DNA of 64,000 nucleotides from Chryseobacterium sp. 7 (GCF_003663845.1 NZ_RCCA01000001.1:1302001-1366000), one strand, 5' to 3'. Shown: positions 53,492 to 64,000, counted from the first letter of the stretch. Numbers and translations: made by a program. The notes: a model not told the origin generated them from the letters alone.

Positions 53492-55633
53492 TTATTCCTT
53501 GATCACTTTTTTAGAAATAACATCTTTGTCTGTTTTTATTTCAATAATGTAAATTCCTTTTGTGCAAGCAGATAAATCGATCTGTTCTTTGTCATTATTG
53601 ATGATACCGCTTTGTAATTTTTTACCGGTAAGGTCATATACATTGAACGTAGACTTTTTAGGTGCTTTCAGAACGTTTGTAAAATCTTTTGTAATGGTAG
53701 GAGAAATAGCAAGATTATTAAGAGGGTTGGAAATATCTTTAGTTCCTAATAATTCAGTATATCCTGTTACGATAACAGAGTAGTTTTGAGGAGCATTTCC
53801 GCCTGTGTTATTTTTCAGGATGCCTTTGTTGGTGATCTCTATTTTATAAGTTCTTCCTGCAACCGGGGCATCTACCACCACCTGTTCTACGTTGTCTACT
53901 GTATTGTCTCCTTTGGTAGCTGGGGTCATTGGATTATTGGCATCCAGTTTCCATGGATAGTAAACCGTATTTGTAGTGGTATCTGTAATTTTCAGATCCA
54001 AATCATTAATCAGTTTGGAGCTTCTGTTATTGTAAATATTGCTCCATTGATTCGTGAAGTTGGTGAACTCAGGATCAATCCAGGAAATGGTTACTTTTAA
54101 CGGTTCTGAACCTGATGCTTTTACCGTTTTTACATTAGCAACTCCGCTGGTTAAGGTTTCATCATTAAAAATAATACTGTTGTTGGATTTTCCTACCAAA
54201 AGTTCAGCTCCTTTTTTAGCATCAATAAAGCCCCATCCGAATTGAGGATCAGGTCCTATATTGCCTGCTTCTTTAGCAGAATGCACCATTAATGTTTTAG
54301 CCGAAGCTGCATTTAATAAGCTTCCTCCGAAAAGCTGCTTGTTAATCTGTGTCCAAAGCCCCATAATACCTGTCACTACAGGAGCTGAATAGGAAGTGCC
54401 ATCTCCAATATCTATTTTACTTCCTCCTGTAGCATTATTATCAGTCCATGCGCTGGCCACTTCTGTTCCCACCGCTGTAATATCCGGTTTAATACCACCA
54501 TCGTCTCTTGGTCCTGCACTGCTGTAGCTGGAGTGGATAACATCTGAAGAAGCAGTATATCTTCCGTCATTAGTGGTGATTCTATCCGTAGCTCCTACCA
54601 CAATAATGTTTTTTCCAAGAGATCCAATTCCTATACAGTCATATCCCTGTGCACAGTTGTTGGGGGGAAGTGTATCCGTTGGCGCAAATTCCACCAAATT
54701 CCCGTTATTGTCTTTATAATATTTTTTATAGGTACTGGTATCAGCACTAGGCCCCTCACCAAATGAGTTTCCAGCTGACTTGACAATGATGTATGATGGG
54801 TTGTTGTATACAATCTGGTCATAATCACGATCATTGGTGTGGTAAGTTCCCTGAGCATCAAAAGAGGTGTTTGGGCTGGCGAAAGCTCCATTCCAAACCC
54901 ATGAAGGTTCATTATTGATCAGCTGAGGATCTGCCCATCCCTGGTTGCTGCCATAAGAATGATTAGAAATATTAGGCTGGGCTGTAACAATTTTTTGAAA
55001 TACAGTCTTTTGTGTTGTTTCTCCATCCAGTATAGACGTTCCAAAAGCATAAGCGTCAATGGTAGAATTAGGTGCAATACCTTTGAAGTTAACCTGTCTG
55101 GTTGTTCCATTCGTAAATGTTACCGTATAAGGATAGTCTTTAGCGCCTATAAAGCTGGATACAGCTGTGGCATGATCGCCGTAATTAACGGTACTGCTTT
55201 CTTTATTTGTTATTCTGTTAGGAAGGTTGTTGAAAAATACATGGCCTGCAAATACTCTTGCTACCCCTGAAGAAGTACTCCCGTCAAAAATCGTAAACTT
55301 AATGCCTTCTCCATTAAAAGATCCTGTTAATCCCGTGATGGTTCCCCCCTGTAAAAAATCAGAATTGGAATTTTTAATTTGATCACCATCATGCGCCTGC
55401 ATAAAATAAGGCCTGTTATCTGGTAAAAAACCTGCCAGGGTGGCTCTTTGTAATTCAATCTGTTTTAAAGTTTCAGGGCTTCTGTCAGTACCAAATCTCT
55501 TAGATACGTAGGTGTCAAACTTGCTGTTGTTTTCTATTCTCTGCCGTTCAAACTGTCTGTTCAATTCTTCGTTGTTTTGTGCACTTAATAGTGAAACGGC
55601 AAAAGAACCGAATAAAAGTAATTGTTTCTTCAT
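53492..55633 (-). CDS. T9SS-secreted subtilase (S8 family) serine peptidase
   Basis: 713 residues with a signal peptide ending LLSAQ. Catalytic triad: Asp in FTIFDGSTSSG, His in NYGDHATAVSSFIGA, and Ser in GDGTSYSAPVVTGIMGLW. A beta-sandwich domain follows (about 480-610). The C-terminal ~75 residues (LAISPTITKDF..., VYDLTGKKLQSG, TKGIYIIEIKTDKDVISKKVIK) are a type A T9SS sorting domain. It is a secreted or surface-attached protease with its own terminator. Confidence 0.93.
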   Translation of the reverse strand: MKKQLLLFGSFAVSLLSAQNNEELNRQFERQRIENNSKFDTYVSKRFGTDRSPETLKQIELQRATLAGFLPDNRPYFMQAHDGDQIKNSNSDFLQGGTITGLTGSFNGEGIKFTIFDGSTSSGVARVFAGHVFFNNLPNRITNKESSTVNYGDHATAVSSFIGAKDYPYTVTFTNGTTRQVNFKGIAPNSTIDAYAFGTSILDGETTQKTVFQKIVTAQPNISNHSYGSNQGWADPQLINNEPSWVWNGAFASPNTSFDAQGTYHTNDRDYDQIVYNNPSYIIVKSAGNSFGEGPSADTSTYKKYYKDNNGNLVEFAPTDTLPPNNCAQGYDCIGIGSLGKNIIVVGATDRITTNDGRYTASSDVIHSSYSSAGPRDDGGIKPDITAVGTEVASAWTDNNATGGSKIDIGDGTSYSAPVVTGIMGLWTQINKQLFGGSLLNAASAKTLMVHSAKEAGNIGPDPQFGWGFIDAKKGAELLVGKSNNSIIFNDETLTSGVANVKTVKASGSEPLKVTISWIDPEFTNFTNQWSNIYNNRSSKLINDLDLKITDTTTNTVYYPWKLDANNPMTPATKGDNTVDNVEQVVVDAPVAGRTYKIEITNKGILKNNTGGNAPQNYSVIVTGYTELLGTKDISNPLNNLAISPTITKDFTNVLKAPKKSTFNVYDLTGKKLQSGIINNDKEQIDLSACTKGIYIIEIKTDKDVISKKVIKE

Positions 55634-55889
55634 TTTAGGTAGTAAATTGTTAAAAAGTATAATGAATCAAAATTATAGTAAAATTTTAATAGTCAATGAT
55701 GTTTTAATATATAACTCTAATTTTTTAATATTATTTTAATTTAACTTAAAAAATTAGAGTTATTCTTAAATTATTTTACATTTGATTTGTTTTGAATATT
55801 ATTGATTCTTTGTATCGTGGCCATGAAACAATTATTGGAAAAAATGAAGTAACTTTACATTCTCTTTTATAAAAAAGTTAGAACATTAT

Positions 55890-58800
55890 ATGTATTTAAT
55901 TTTTGACACAGAAACAACCGGTTTACCAAAAAATTTCAACGCTCCGCTTTCAGACTCGGATAACTGGCCAAGAATGGTTCAGATTGCATGGCAGGTACAC
56001 GATGATGACGGAAACTTGATAGAAAACCAGGATTATATAATAAAACCTGAAGGGTATGATATTCCCTTCAACGCAGCACGTATTCACGGAATTACAACAA
56101 AGATTGCCAATGAAGAAGGACGGGATCTGAAGGAGGTTCTTGAAGAATTTTCGAAAGTCCTCGAAAGGATAAGAGTGGTTTCCGGACACAATGTGGAATT
56201 CGACTATAATATTGTAGGAGCAGAATTTTACAGAAAAGATCTGAAAGATAACCTTCAGGAAAAGCCCAAAGCAGATACCATGATTTTGGGAACCGATTTC
56301 TGCCAGCTTAGCGGAGGACGTGGAGGAAGATTCAAACCCCCGAAACTTGAAGAACTTTATGAAAAATTATATGGGAGCAAATTTGATGAAGCCCATAACG
56401 CTGCTGCCGACGTAAATGCTACCGCCAGAGCTTTCTTTGAAATGGTAAGAATTGGGGTAGTGCCTGCTGATACCTTAAAGATTTCAGAAGATCAGTTAGC
56501 TTATTTCAGAAGCTTATATCCAGATCCGATAAAGCCTTTCAATATTGTTATCAGAAGGCAGGTTGCAGATTTTCATAACAAGAAAAAGCAGCAGGATTTC
56601 GGAAGTATTGATGAGATTGATTTAGGTAAATATTTCAATTTTGATAACCATAGTGTATTCTCTACACTTACGGCTACTTCTAGCATCAATGATTTGATTA
56701 AAAAAGCTTCTGATGATAACTTCCCGGCTGTAGGGATGGTGGATCTCGGGAATATGATGGGAGCTTTTAAATTCGTTTCAGCAGTAGAAGGAGCAAATGG
56801 CGACAGAGCAAAAAAGCATAAAGAATACTTAGCAAAAAAGCAGGAAGCAGAAGAAAACGGAACAGAATTTAACGAAATTGAACCTGTTTCCGAACCGCTT
56901 ATCCCAGTCGTGGGCTGTGAGTTTTATATTTCGGAACGTTACGAGCAAAAGCAGTTTACCAAAGATGATCCGGACAGGAGAACGCAGGTTGTGCTTTTAG
57001 CGAAAGATTTTAATGGATATAAAAACCTGGCCAAACTTTCCAGTATCGGTTTCCTTAAGGGATTCTATTTTGGAGTTCCAAGGATAAGCCGTGAACTGAT
57101 AGCACAATATAAAGAAGGGGTTATTGCATTGACTTCCGGAATTATGGGAGATATTCCTGATGCTGTCCTAAATACCGGTGAACAGAAAGGGGAAGAGCTA
57201 TTCAAATGGTGGAAAGATACCTTTGAAGATGATTTTTATGTGCAGATTCAGAATCATAAACTGCCTGAAGAAGAGCATTTGAATGAAGTTTTGCTGTATC
57301 TGGCAGATAAATATAATGTTAAAATTTTAGCGCAGAACGAGACTTTTTATACCAATAAAGATGATTCTAACATCCAGGATATTGTAAGCTGCATCAAAGA
57401 TGGTGAAAAGCTGACAACACCTGTTGGGAAGGGATTTGGTAAAAGAAGAGGATTGGCTACGGGAGAATATTACATCAAAAATTCTGATGAAATCAAAGAA
57501 GCCTTTTTAGCCTATCCCGATGCTTTTGATGCCTATGAAGAATTCACCGCAAAGTTTAAACCTTATACCTTAAAAAGAGACGTTCTCCTTCCGAAGTTTG
57601 ATATCCCGGAAGAATTTATCCATGCAGAAGATGAGGTAGACGGCGGAAAAAGAGGGGAGATGGCTTATCTTACCTATCTTACGTATGAAGGAGCTAAGAA
57701 AAGATATGGTGCAGATGGTATTACAGAGGATATTAAAGAACGTCTGGACTTCGAACTTGAAGTAATTGCCAACACTGGCTATCCGGGATATTTCCTTATT
57801 GTTCAGGATTTCTGTAATGAAGCCCGCAATATGGGGGTTTGGGTAGGTCCAGGAAGGGGTTCTGCTGCCGGATCTGCTGTAGCTTACTGTATCGGAATTA
57901 CCAATGTAGACCCTATTAAATATGATCTCCTTTTTGAGAGATTCCTAAACCCGGAAAGGGTTTCCATGCCCGATATTGATATTGACTTTGATGATGAAGG
58001 GCGAGATAAAATTATCAAATGGGTAGTTGAAAAATACGGTAAAACTCAGGTAGCGCAGATTATTACGTACTCAGTATTGGGTGGAAAATCTGCTATTAAA
58101 GATGCCGGAAGAGTATTGGATGTTCCCATTCCTGATACCAACAATATTGCTAAGCTGATTCCTCCGAGTCCGGGGATGAACATTGCAAAAGCTTTAGCTA
58201 AATATGATAAATTAAAACCGGAAGAACAGATGCTCGTTGACGAGATGAGATATGTTCTTGAAAGTCCTGATGATGCACGACATGCCGTTTTGGCAAGTGC
58301 TAAAAAGATGGAAGGCTGTATCAGAAACACCGGAATCCACGCCTGTGGTGTAATTATTACGCCAGAGGATGTGAGTAACCTGGTTCCGGTCACCATAGCA
58401 GCGAAAGATGCGGATATCTTAGTATCACAGTTTGATAACTCTGTTGCGGAAAGTGCCGGTCTTTTGAAAATGGACTTCTTGGGGCTGAGAACCCTTACGA
58501 TCATTAAAGATGCATTGAAGCTGGTAAAAGCAAGATATGATATAGATATTGATCCGGATCTTATTCCGCTTGATGATGCTAAAACCTATCAGCTGTTTAA
58601 AGAAGGGAGAACGGTAGGGATTTTCCAGTATGAAAGTCCCGGGATGCAAAAATACATGAGAGAGCTTAAGCCAACGGTTTTTGCTGATCTTATTGCCATG
58701 AATGCCTTGTACCGTCCGGGTCCTATTAAATATATTCCAAATTTCATCAACAGGAAGCACGGAATTGAAGAGATTGTTTATGACTTACCGGAAACAGAAG

Positions 58801-60557
58801 AATATTTAAAAGAAACCTACGGAATTACCGTTTATCAGGAGCAGGTAATGCTTTTGTCCCAGAAACTGGCCAACTTTACCAAAGGTGAAGCAGATACCCT
58901 GAGAAAGGCGATGGGTAAAAAGCAGATTGATGTTCTGAATAAAATGTACCCGAAATTCATTGAGGGAGGTAGAAAAAACAACCTGAATGAAGAAAGGTTA
59001 GAGAAAATCTGGAATGACTGGAAAGCCTTTGCGGAATATGCTTTCAACAAGTCTCACTCAACTTGTTATGCATTTATCGCTTATCAGACAGCATATCTTA
59101 AGGCAAATTATCCAGCAGAATATATGGCGAGTGTGATGAGTAATAACATTAACAATACAGATTCAATTACCATGTTCATGGAAGATTGTAAAAGTATGGG
59201 CGTGGATGTACTTGGTCCGGATGTGAATGAATCTCAATATAAGTTCTCAGTAAATGAAAAAGGCCAGATCCGTTTCGGATTGGGAGCAATTAAAGGAATT
59301 GGTGAAGGACCAAGTGAAGGAATTACCAGAGAAAGAGAGAACGGAAGGTTTAAAAATATTTACGATTTCTTCGAAAGAATAATGCCTTCTCAGATGAACA
59401 AGAGGGTAGCGGAGAGTTTGGTGCTTGCCGGAGCTTTCGACGAATTGGATTCTTTCCACAGAGGTCAGTATTTTGACATTGATATGGCCGGGAGAACAAA
59501 TTTGGAAAGATTAATCAGATATGGGCAAAGTTTCCAGGAAAGTAAAAACGAGATGGAACACTCCTTATTCGCAGATTTTGCGGAAGAAGTTCAGATTGAA
59601 CAGCCGAAATTAGCACCTTGCCCGGAATGGCCGAATATGCATAAGCTTAATAAAGAAAAAGAAATCATTGGTTTCTATCTTTCTGCACATCCGTTAGATG
59701 AGTTTAAATTTCAGTTTCAGTTTATGCAGGGACAGCTTTCTAAAAAATCGGTTCTTGAGAAAAACGAGGAAGATAAAATAGTGACGGATGAAGCACCGGT
59801 TTTGGAACAGGATACACAGGATGATGCTGTAGATCTTGCGGAAATTGTATCAGATGATATAGTGGCAGGTGAAGAGGAAGTAGTAGAAGAAGTAACTAAA
59901 AAGGCAGAGCCAAAAGGGAATTTCCTGTTCCTGAATCTGGATGAGGTGGATGCTTATAAAGAACAGGCTTTTTCGAATAAACAGGAAGAACTTTTCGAAG
60001 AGAAAAAGAAAGACTGGAAAACCCTTCAGAAAGAAAGAGAAAATGGCGGCGGCGGTAAAGAATACACGGTTGCTGGTCTGATTACGGAATATGTGGTGAA
60101 AGACGGCTTCAGAAGTGGCGAAAAAGTAGCTTTTGTTACCCTGGAAGATTATTCCGGATCGTATTCTTTCAGGCTGGGAGATAGAGATTATATGAGATTG
60201 AAGGAGAAGCTGGAGGTTCAGCGGTTTGTGATTTTTAAGATCAAATTTGCCCAGGTAAAAGACGGAAGAGTTTTTGTGAATGTAAATGATGTGATAGAAC
60301 TTCAGGAAGCGTTTGAGCGGTTTGCAAAAAGCATATCGCTGGTGATGGATGTGATGGATGTAAGGCGGGAGGATCTCGACTTTTTCAGAACTGTTCTCGA
60401 CAGGAATAAAGGAAACCAAAAGCTGAAATTCTTTATTAAAAATCTTGAAGACGGTTCTGATATTGAAGTGCAGTCCATGAAACATTCGGTAGATTTGAAT
60501 GGAGATTTGATTAAGGAAATTCAACTTCTCAATAAATATGAGTTTTATTTGAATTAA
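55890..60557 (+). CDS. dnaE: DNA polymerase III alpha subunit fused to a DnaQ-like exonuclease
   Basis: 1555 residues. Residues 1-190 are a DEDDh 3'-5' exonuclease: FDTETTG (Asp6, Glu8), SGHNVEFDYNIV, and HNAAADVNATA. The PHP-like region (about 250-540) has lost its metal His residues: SVFSTLTATS and MVDLGNMMGAF where active forms have HxH and DH. The polymerase active site is MPDIDIDFDD (Asp695, 697, 699). An acidic linker (about 1290-1345) precedes an OB-fold near 1390-1475. The replicative polymerase thus carries its own proofreading domain. Confidence 0.96.
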   Translation: MYLIFDTETTGLPKNFNAPLSDSDNWPRMVQIAWQVHDDDGNLIENQDYIIKPEGYDIPFNAARIHGITTKIANEEGRDLKEVLEEFSKVLERIRVVSGHNVEFDYNIVGAEFYRKDLKDNLQEKPKADTMILGTDFCQLSGGRGGRFKPPKLEELYEKLYGSKFDEAHNAAADVNATARAFFEMVRIGVVPADTLKISEDQLAYFRSLYPDPIKPFNIVIRRQVADFHNKKKQQDFGSIDEIDLGKYFNFDNHSVFSTLTATSSINDLIKKASDDNFPAVGMVDLGNMMGAFKFVSAVEGANGDRAKKHKEYLAKKQEAEENGTEFNEIEPVSEPLIPVVGCEFYISERYEQKQFTKDDPDRRTQVVLLAKDFNGYKNLAKLSSIGFLKGFYFGVPRISRELIAQYKEGVIALTSGIMGDIPDAVLNTGEQKGEELFKWWKDTFEDDFYVQIQNHKLPEEEHLNEVLLYLADKYNVKILAQNETFYTNKDDSNIQDIVSCIKDGEKLTTPVGKGFGKRRGLATGEYYIKNSDEIKEAFLAYPDAFDAYEEFTAKFKPYTLKRDVLLPKFDIPEEFIHAEDEVDGGKRGEMAYLTYLTYEGAKKRYGADGITEDIKERLDFELEVIANTGYPGYFLIVQDFCNEARNMGVWVGPGRGSAAGSAVAYCIGITNVDPIKYDLLFERFLNPERVSMPDIDIDFDDEGRDKIIKWVVEKYGKTQVAQIITYSVLGGKSAIKDAGRVLDVPIPDTNNIAKLIPPSPGMNIAKALAKYDKLKPEEQMLVDEMRYVLESPDDARHAVLASAKKMEGCIRNTGIHACGVIITPEDVSNLVPVTIAAKDADILVSQFDNSVAESAGLLKMDFLGLRTLTIIKDALKLVKARYDIDIDPDLIPLDDAKTYQLFKEGRTVGIFQYESPGMQKYMRELKPTVFADLIAMNALYRPGPIKYIPNFINRKHGIEEIVYDLPETEEYLKETYGITVYQEQVMLLSQKLANFTKGEADTLRKAMGKKQIDVLNKMYPKFIEGGRKNNLNEERLEKIWNDWKAFAEYAFNKSHSTCYAFIAYQTAYLKANYPAEYMASVMSNNINNTDSITMFMEDCKSMGVDVLGPDVNESQYKFSVNEKGQIRFGLGAIKGIGEGPSEGITRERENGRFKNIYDFFERIMPSQMNKRVAESLVLAGAFDELDSFHRGQYFDIDMAGRTNLERLIRYGQSFQESKNEMEHSLFADFAEEVQIEQPKLAPCPEWPNMHKLNKEKEIIGFYLSAHPLDEFKFQFQFMQGQLSKKSVLEKNEEDKIVTDEAPVLEQDTQDDAVDLAEIVSDDIVAGEEEVVEEVTKKAEPKGNFLFLNLDEVDAYKEQAFSNKQEELFEEKKKDWKTLQKERENGGGGKEYTVAGLITEYVVKDGFRSGEKVAFVTLEDYSGSYSFRLGDRDYMRLKEKLEVQRFVIFKIKFAQVKDGRVFVNVNDVIELQEAFERFAKSISLVMDVMDVRREDLDFFRTVLDRNKGNQKLKFFIKNLEDGSDIEVQSMKHSVDLNGDLIKEIQLLNKYEFYLN

Positions 60558-60577
60558 AAAAATTAATATTAAAACAT

Positions 60578-60601
60578 AAAGAGTGGCTTTTGTCACTCTT
60601 T
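60578..60601 (+). terminator. Terminator of dnaE
   Basis: Stem AAAGAGTG/CACTCTTT with an eight-base loop, followed by a T tract, 21 bases after the stop. Confidence 0.8.
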
Positions 60602-60904
60602 TTTTGTCTACATATTAAATATAATGATGAAAATTTATAGATGTTTTTTTATGTTAAATAGAAAAATTTTCTGAAGTCTATTTTAATTATATGGTAGTTT
60701 AATGTTTTGATTATCAATTTATTAATGTTTTTTATTGAATTGCGAAATAATTCTTAAAATTAAATAAACGTTTGATTTTATTTCATTTTAATGGTTGTTT
60801 TATTCTGTATTGTTTAATGATTTATGATATTTTTTAATATTTCTATTAATAATCAGATTTATATTTATACATTTACAGCCCTAACTTTTTATTATTATAT
60901 ATTT
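60602..60904. other. AT-rich upstream region of the large repeat protein
   Basis: About 300 bases, strongly T-rich on the plus strand. No gene, repeat or clear hairpin was seen. TAACTTTTT at about 60881 is near the -7 consensus and may be the promoter of the next gene. Confidence 0.35.
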
Positions 60905-61258
60905 ATGAAGAGATTATTACTATTAAGTCTATTTTTAATAGCTTCGATTATGAATGCCCAGATAGGACTGGGAAGTGGGACGTCCCAGGGCGGATACGTC
61001 CCGGTTGATGTCAACTATGGATATAATTACACACAGCAGATTTTTACGAAAAGTGAAATGAATGCCAGTGCTGCCGGTAATATTACCGGTATGAAGTTTT
61101 ATCTTCCAAACAATGCTGATATTTCAAAATCATTAGATTGGGTGGTGTATGTAGCGCACACTACCAAAACTTCTTTTGCAAGTAATACAGATTGGATTCC
61201 CGTATCTGGAATGACGCAGGTTTTTGCGGGTACTGTAACTGCTTCGGGGGAGAGGTAA
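60905..61258 (+). pseudogene. Large repetitive surface protein, 5' part before a frameshift
   Basis: 117 residues from MKRLLLLSLFLIASI with signal peptide ending MNAQ, followed by a beta-rich segment (GSGTSQGGYVPVDVNYGYNYTQQIFTKSEM). The frame ends at TAA 61256 just after a run of five G (61246-61250). With six G the protein continues directly into the next frame (...ASGGEVTVNF...). An upstream in-frame ATG at 60824 would add 27 residues that are not signal-like. Confidence 0.8.
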
Positions 61259-64000
61259 CTGTCAATTTTACGGCTCCTTTTGCTTATAACAATACGGATA
61301 ACCTTGTTATAGCTATAGATGAAAATACCGCTGATTATACTGCATCAACGAATAGATTCTATACTTACACTGGTCCTTCCAATTCGTTGTTGTATTCTAG
61401 AAGCGATACGGTGAACCCTGATCCTGCATCCCCTCCAACAGGATCAAGAACAACCACAAAATCAGTTACAGGCCTGTTGGGACTTACTCCTGCAACGGCT
61501 CCTGCCTGTCCGGTTGTTTCTGCTCCGGCAGCGGCTGCAACCAATGTTTCTGTAATGCCTACGATTACTTGGGCTGCTTCCAACTATGCTTCATCATATA
61601 AGATCAGCATCGGAACCACACCGGGAGGAACCAATATTATGAATATGCAGGATGTAGGGATTACTAATTCTTACACTTTAACTACTTCTTTAAGTTTTAA
61701 TACTCAATACTATTACACGGTATATGCTGTAAATGCTGCAGGCGCTTCCACAGGATGTACAGAAAGATCTTTTACAACCGTGGCTACATTGGCGTGTCCT
61801 TCTGTGAGTACACCTACAAGTGCTCAGACCGGATTGCCTGTATTAACTAATTTCTCTTGGAGCGCAGTAAGCGGAGCATTAGGGTATAGATTAAGTATCG
61901 GAACAGCTGCGGGTACTTCCAATGTTTTGAGTAATTTTGATTTGGGGAATGTTACTACTTATACCCTTACTTCTGCGCAGCAGCTAAGCCCTAATACACA
62001 ATATTATTATACAATCACAGCTTATAATGGCGGTGTTGTATCCACAGGATGTACTGAAAGAAACTTTACAACGACAGTAGCACCTCCTGCCAATGACAAC
62101 TGCTCAGGAGCTGTGAATTTAATAGTAAATCCTTCTTTAACTTGTACTGCTACAACTCCAGGTAATACTTTGGGGGCTACAGAATCTATGTCTGCAGGTA
62201 CTTGCTTCGGAGGTCCGAACGATGATGTTTGGTATAAATTTACGGCTACAGCTGCAAGTCATGTTATAGCTCTGTCCAATATAACTTCTACAGGAACTAC
62301 CACGGGAACTACAGATATGTATTTTCAGGTATTGTCAGGAAGCTGTGGTACTTTAACCAGTGTATTGTGTTCTGATCCGGAAACAAATATTGTTACCGGT
62401 CTTACTCCTGGACAGACTTATTATGTAAGAGCTTATACTTATTCTACTACAGCCACGGCTAATGCGAGTTTCAATATTTGTGTAAGCACACCGCCGCCGC
62501 CGCCAGCAAATGATGACTGTGCTAATGCAGTGGCTATTACAATCAATCCTGATATGAGCTGTGCAAGTATAACATCAGGAACTACATTAGGTGGAACAAG
62601 TTCAGGCGTTGCTCTTGGATCTTGTTCAGGAACTGCTGATGATGATGTTTGGTATAAATTTACGGCTACAGCAACAGGTCACACTTTCCAGTTGAAGAAT
62701 ATAGTTTCTGTTGGAAATATTTCTACAACGTCTTTGTATGCTCAGGTATTTAGTGGGGTTTGCGGAACTTTGGTTAGTACTACATGTATCAGCTCAAATA
62801 CGAACTTTACAAACCTAACGGGGCTTACAGTAGGTCAGACTTATTATGTAAGAGTCTATACATATGATGCTAATTCTGGAGCAAGTTTTTATGCGAATTC
62901 ATTCGATATCTGTATGGGAACGCTTCCGGCGGCTCCTGCTAATGACGAATGTTCAGCCGCTGTTTCTTTATCGGTAAGCCCAACACTGACATGTGCTTCA
63001 CCTGTATCCGGAACAACTTTAAGTGCAACTAACTCAGGGCTGGCGGTAAGCCCATGTACAGGAACTGCTGATGACGATGTCTGGTATAAATTTACAGCTA
63101 CAGGTACTGATCATGTGGTAATGCTTTCAAACGTTACTGCGGTAGGGACTTCAACATCTACAAGTTTGTATACTCAGGTATTTAGTGGTGATTGTGGAAC
63201 TTTGACAAGTATTAAATGTGGTACTGCAGTAAATACTCCGCTTACAGGTCTTACAGCAGGTCAGACTTATTATGTAAGAGTTTATAATTCCAATACAAAC
63301 GGTACTTCATTATATGCTAATGCTTTCAATATTTGTATTGGAACGCCGCCACCGCCGCCGGCAAATGACGATTGTGCAGGTGCTGTATCTCTTTCCGTGA
63401 GCAGTACAGATGCTTTCGTAAATGCTGTTAATGGTTCTACTGTAAGCGCTACTCAAAGTGCAGGTGTTACAGCGCCTACATGTAGTGCAACAGGTATTAA
63501 TGATGATGTTTGGTATTCATTTACTGCTACATCTGCTACACACCTTGTACATGTTTTATATACGGATAATGCGACAAGTACTCAGATTTATTCTGGAACG
63601 TGTGGAGCTTTAACAGCTATGACTTGTTTTGATGGTGCTTATGGAAATTCAAACGTATTATTACAAAACCTTGTAGTAGGACAAACATATTATGTGAGAG
63701 TATATTCTTCTACCAGTACTGCGACTACAACATCTAATTTCCAGATTGCTGTAACAACTCCTTCACCTGTAACGAATGATACTTGTGATACAGCTACAGC
63801 GATAGCTTGTAACGGAACGGCTCAAGGGGTGAATGCCCTGGCTGCTGATGAAACACTTCCTTCTTCAACATGTGGTGGTACCACTACTACTGCATCTTAT
63901 AAAGGAGTTTGGTATACAGTGAAAGCTACCGAAAACGGTCCTATTACCATTGATGCTTGTGGTACACAATATGATTCATATTTAAGAGTATATACAGGTA
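61249..64000 (+). pseudogene. Large repetitive surface protein, remainder (partial, runs off window)
   Basis: About 917 codons open to the window end, translated by eye line by line without a stop. First a jelly-roll-like end of the N-terminal domain, then two fibronectin-III-like domains (about 61500-62085: ITWAASNYASSYKISIGT and SWSAVSGALGYRLSIGT), then five tandem units of about 140 residues that resemble pre-peptidase C-terminal (PPC) domains. This is a secreted adhesin- or protease-like architecture, probably T9SS cargo with the sorting domain beyond the window. Without correction of the frameshift it would not be made. Confidence 0.8.
62092..64000 (+). repeat. Five tandem PPC-like repeat units (~420 bases each)
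   Basis: Units begin with (A)ND(D/E/N)C at about 62092, 62509, 62941, 63364 and 63775. Shared blocks are DDVWYKFTAT, QVFSG.CGTL and GLT.GQTYYVR, and units 1 and 4 boundaries carry a CCG run coding PPPPPAND. DNA identity is high in the DDVWYKFTAT block (GATGATGTTTGGTATAAATT). The last unit is cut by the window edge. Confidence 0.75.

Noticed and set aside
59850..60596. A 248-codon open frame on the minus strand opposite the end of dnaE
   Set aside because: It is complementary to a clear dnaE coding region, is rich in Phe/Ile/His as antisense frames of AT-rich genes are, and has no domain or start signal.

Overview
The window looks like a chromosomal segment of a flavobacterium of the Chryseobacterium type (Bacteroidota, Weeksellaceae). 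This rests on the AT-rich base composition, the many -7 boxes of the form TAnnTTTG (two with a TTTG about 18-20 bases upstream), the type IX secretion (T9SS) C-terminal sorting domains, the DnaQ-DnaE fusion, the E1 alpha-beta fusion and the short-type ProS. The genus is inferred from the character of the proteins; no database search was possible. No tRNA, rRNA or CRISPR array was seen.

Layout. 1-2223: a probable di-haem cytochrome c peroxidase (cut by the window edge) behind a PhoX/DUF839-like lipoprotein. 2224-2976: two copies of a palindrome-ended repeat. 2977-5580: alaS. 5795-8334: an ECF sigma factor, a zinc-binding (ZAS) anti-sigma, a DUF417 membrane protein and an MsrA-MsrB fusion, read as one redox-repair operon. 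8376-10126: an ABC exporter. 10243-14387: an unusual AAA protein, a FAD oxidoreductase, a TPR/metallopeptidase-like protein and two small genes. 14547-16442: prfB and a DedA protein. 16443-16852: a third copy of the repeat with a fold-back element nested in it. 16853-20743: an esterase, a beta-lactamase-fold hydrolase, a TPR protein and a YedI/DUF808 protein. 20904-27311: dnaJ, grpE, mntH, a DUF937-OmpA protein and proS. 27455-36636: a Gly/Trp-rich lipoprotein, a FadL-like porin, a ZIP transporter, two methyltransferases, a duplicated small-protein locus, an AraC regulator with an SDR enzyme, and a glycosyltransferase.

37415-46802 is the most distinctive region: a T9SS-sorted repeat protein, an RHS/YD-type protein interrupted by an IS982-family element, a second RHS-core protein, a JAB-like toxin domain read in a different frame directly after the core, and an overlapping small lipoprotein that is the obvious immunity candidate. 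The IS element leaves a short target duplication, and removing it exactly rejoins a 931-residue reading frame. I read this as a Sec-exported polymorphic RHS toxin locus in partial decay or remodelling.

47041-60557: a Cys/Met PLP enzyme divergent from an Lrp regulator, a second beta-lactamase-fold hydrolase, a bestrophin-like channel, a fused 2-oxoacid dehydrogenase E1, a T9SS-secreted subtilase and dnaE. 60905-64000 is the start of a very large repetitive surface protein broken by a one-base frameshift in a G tract; it runs off the window.
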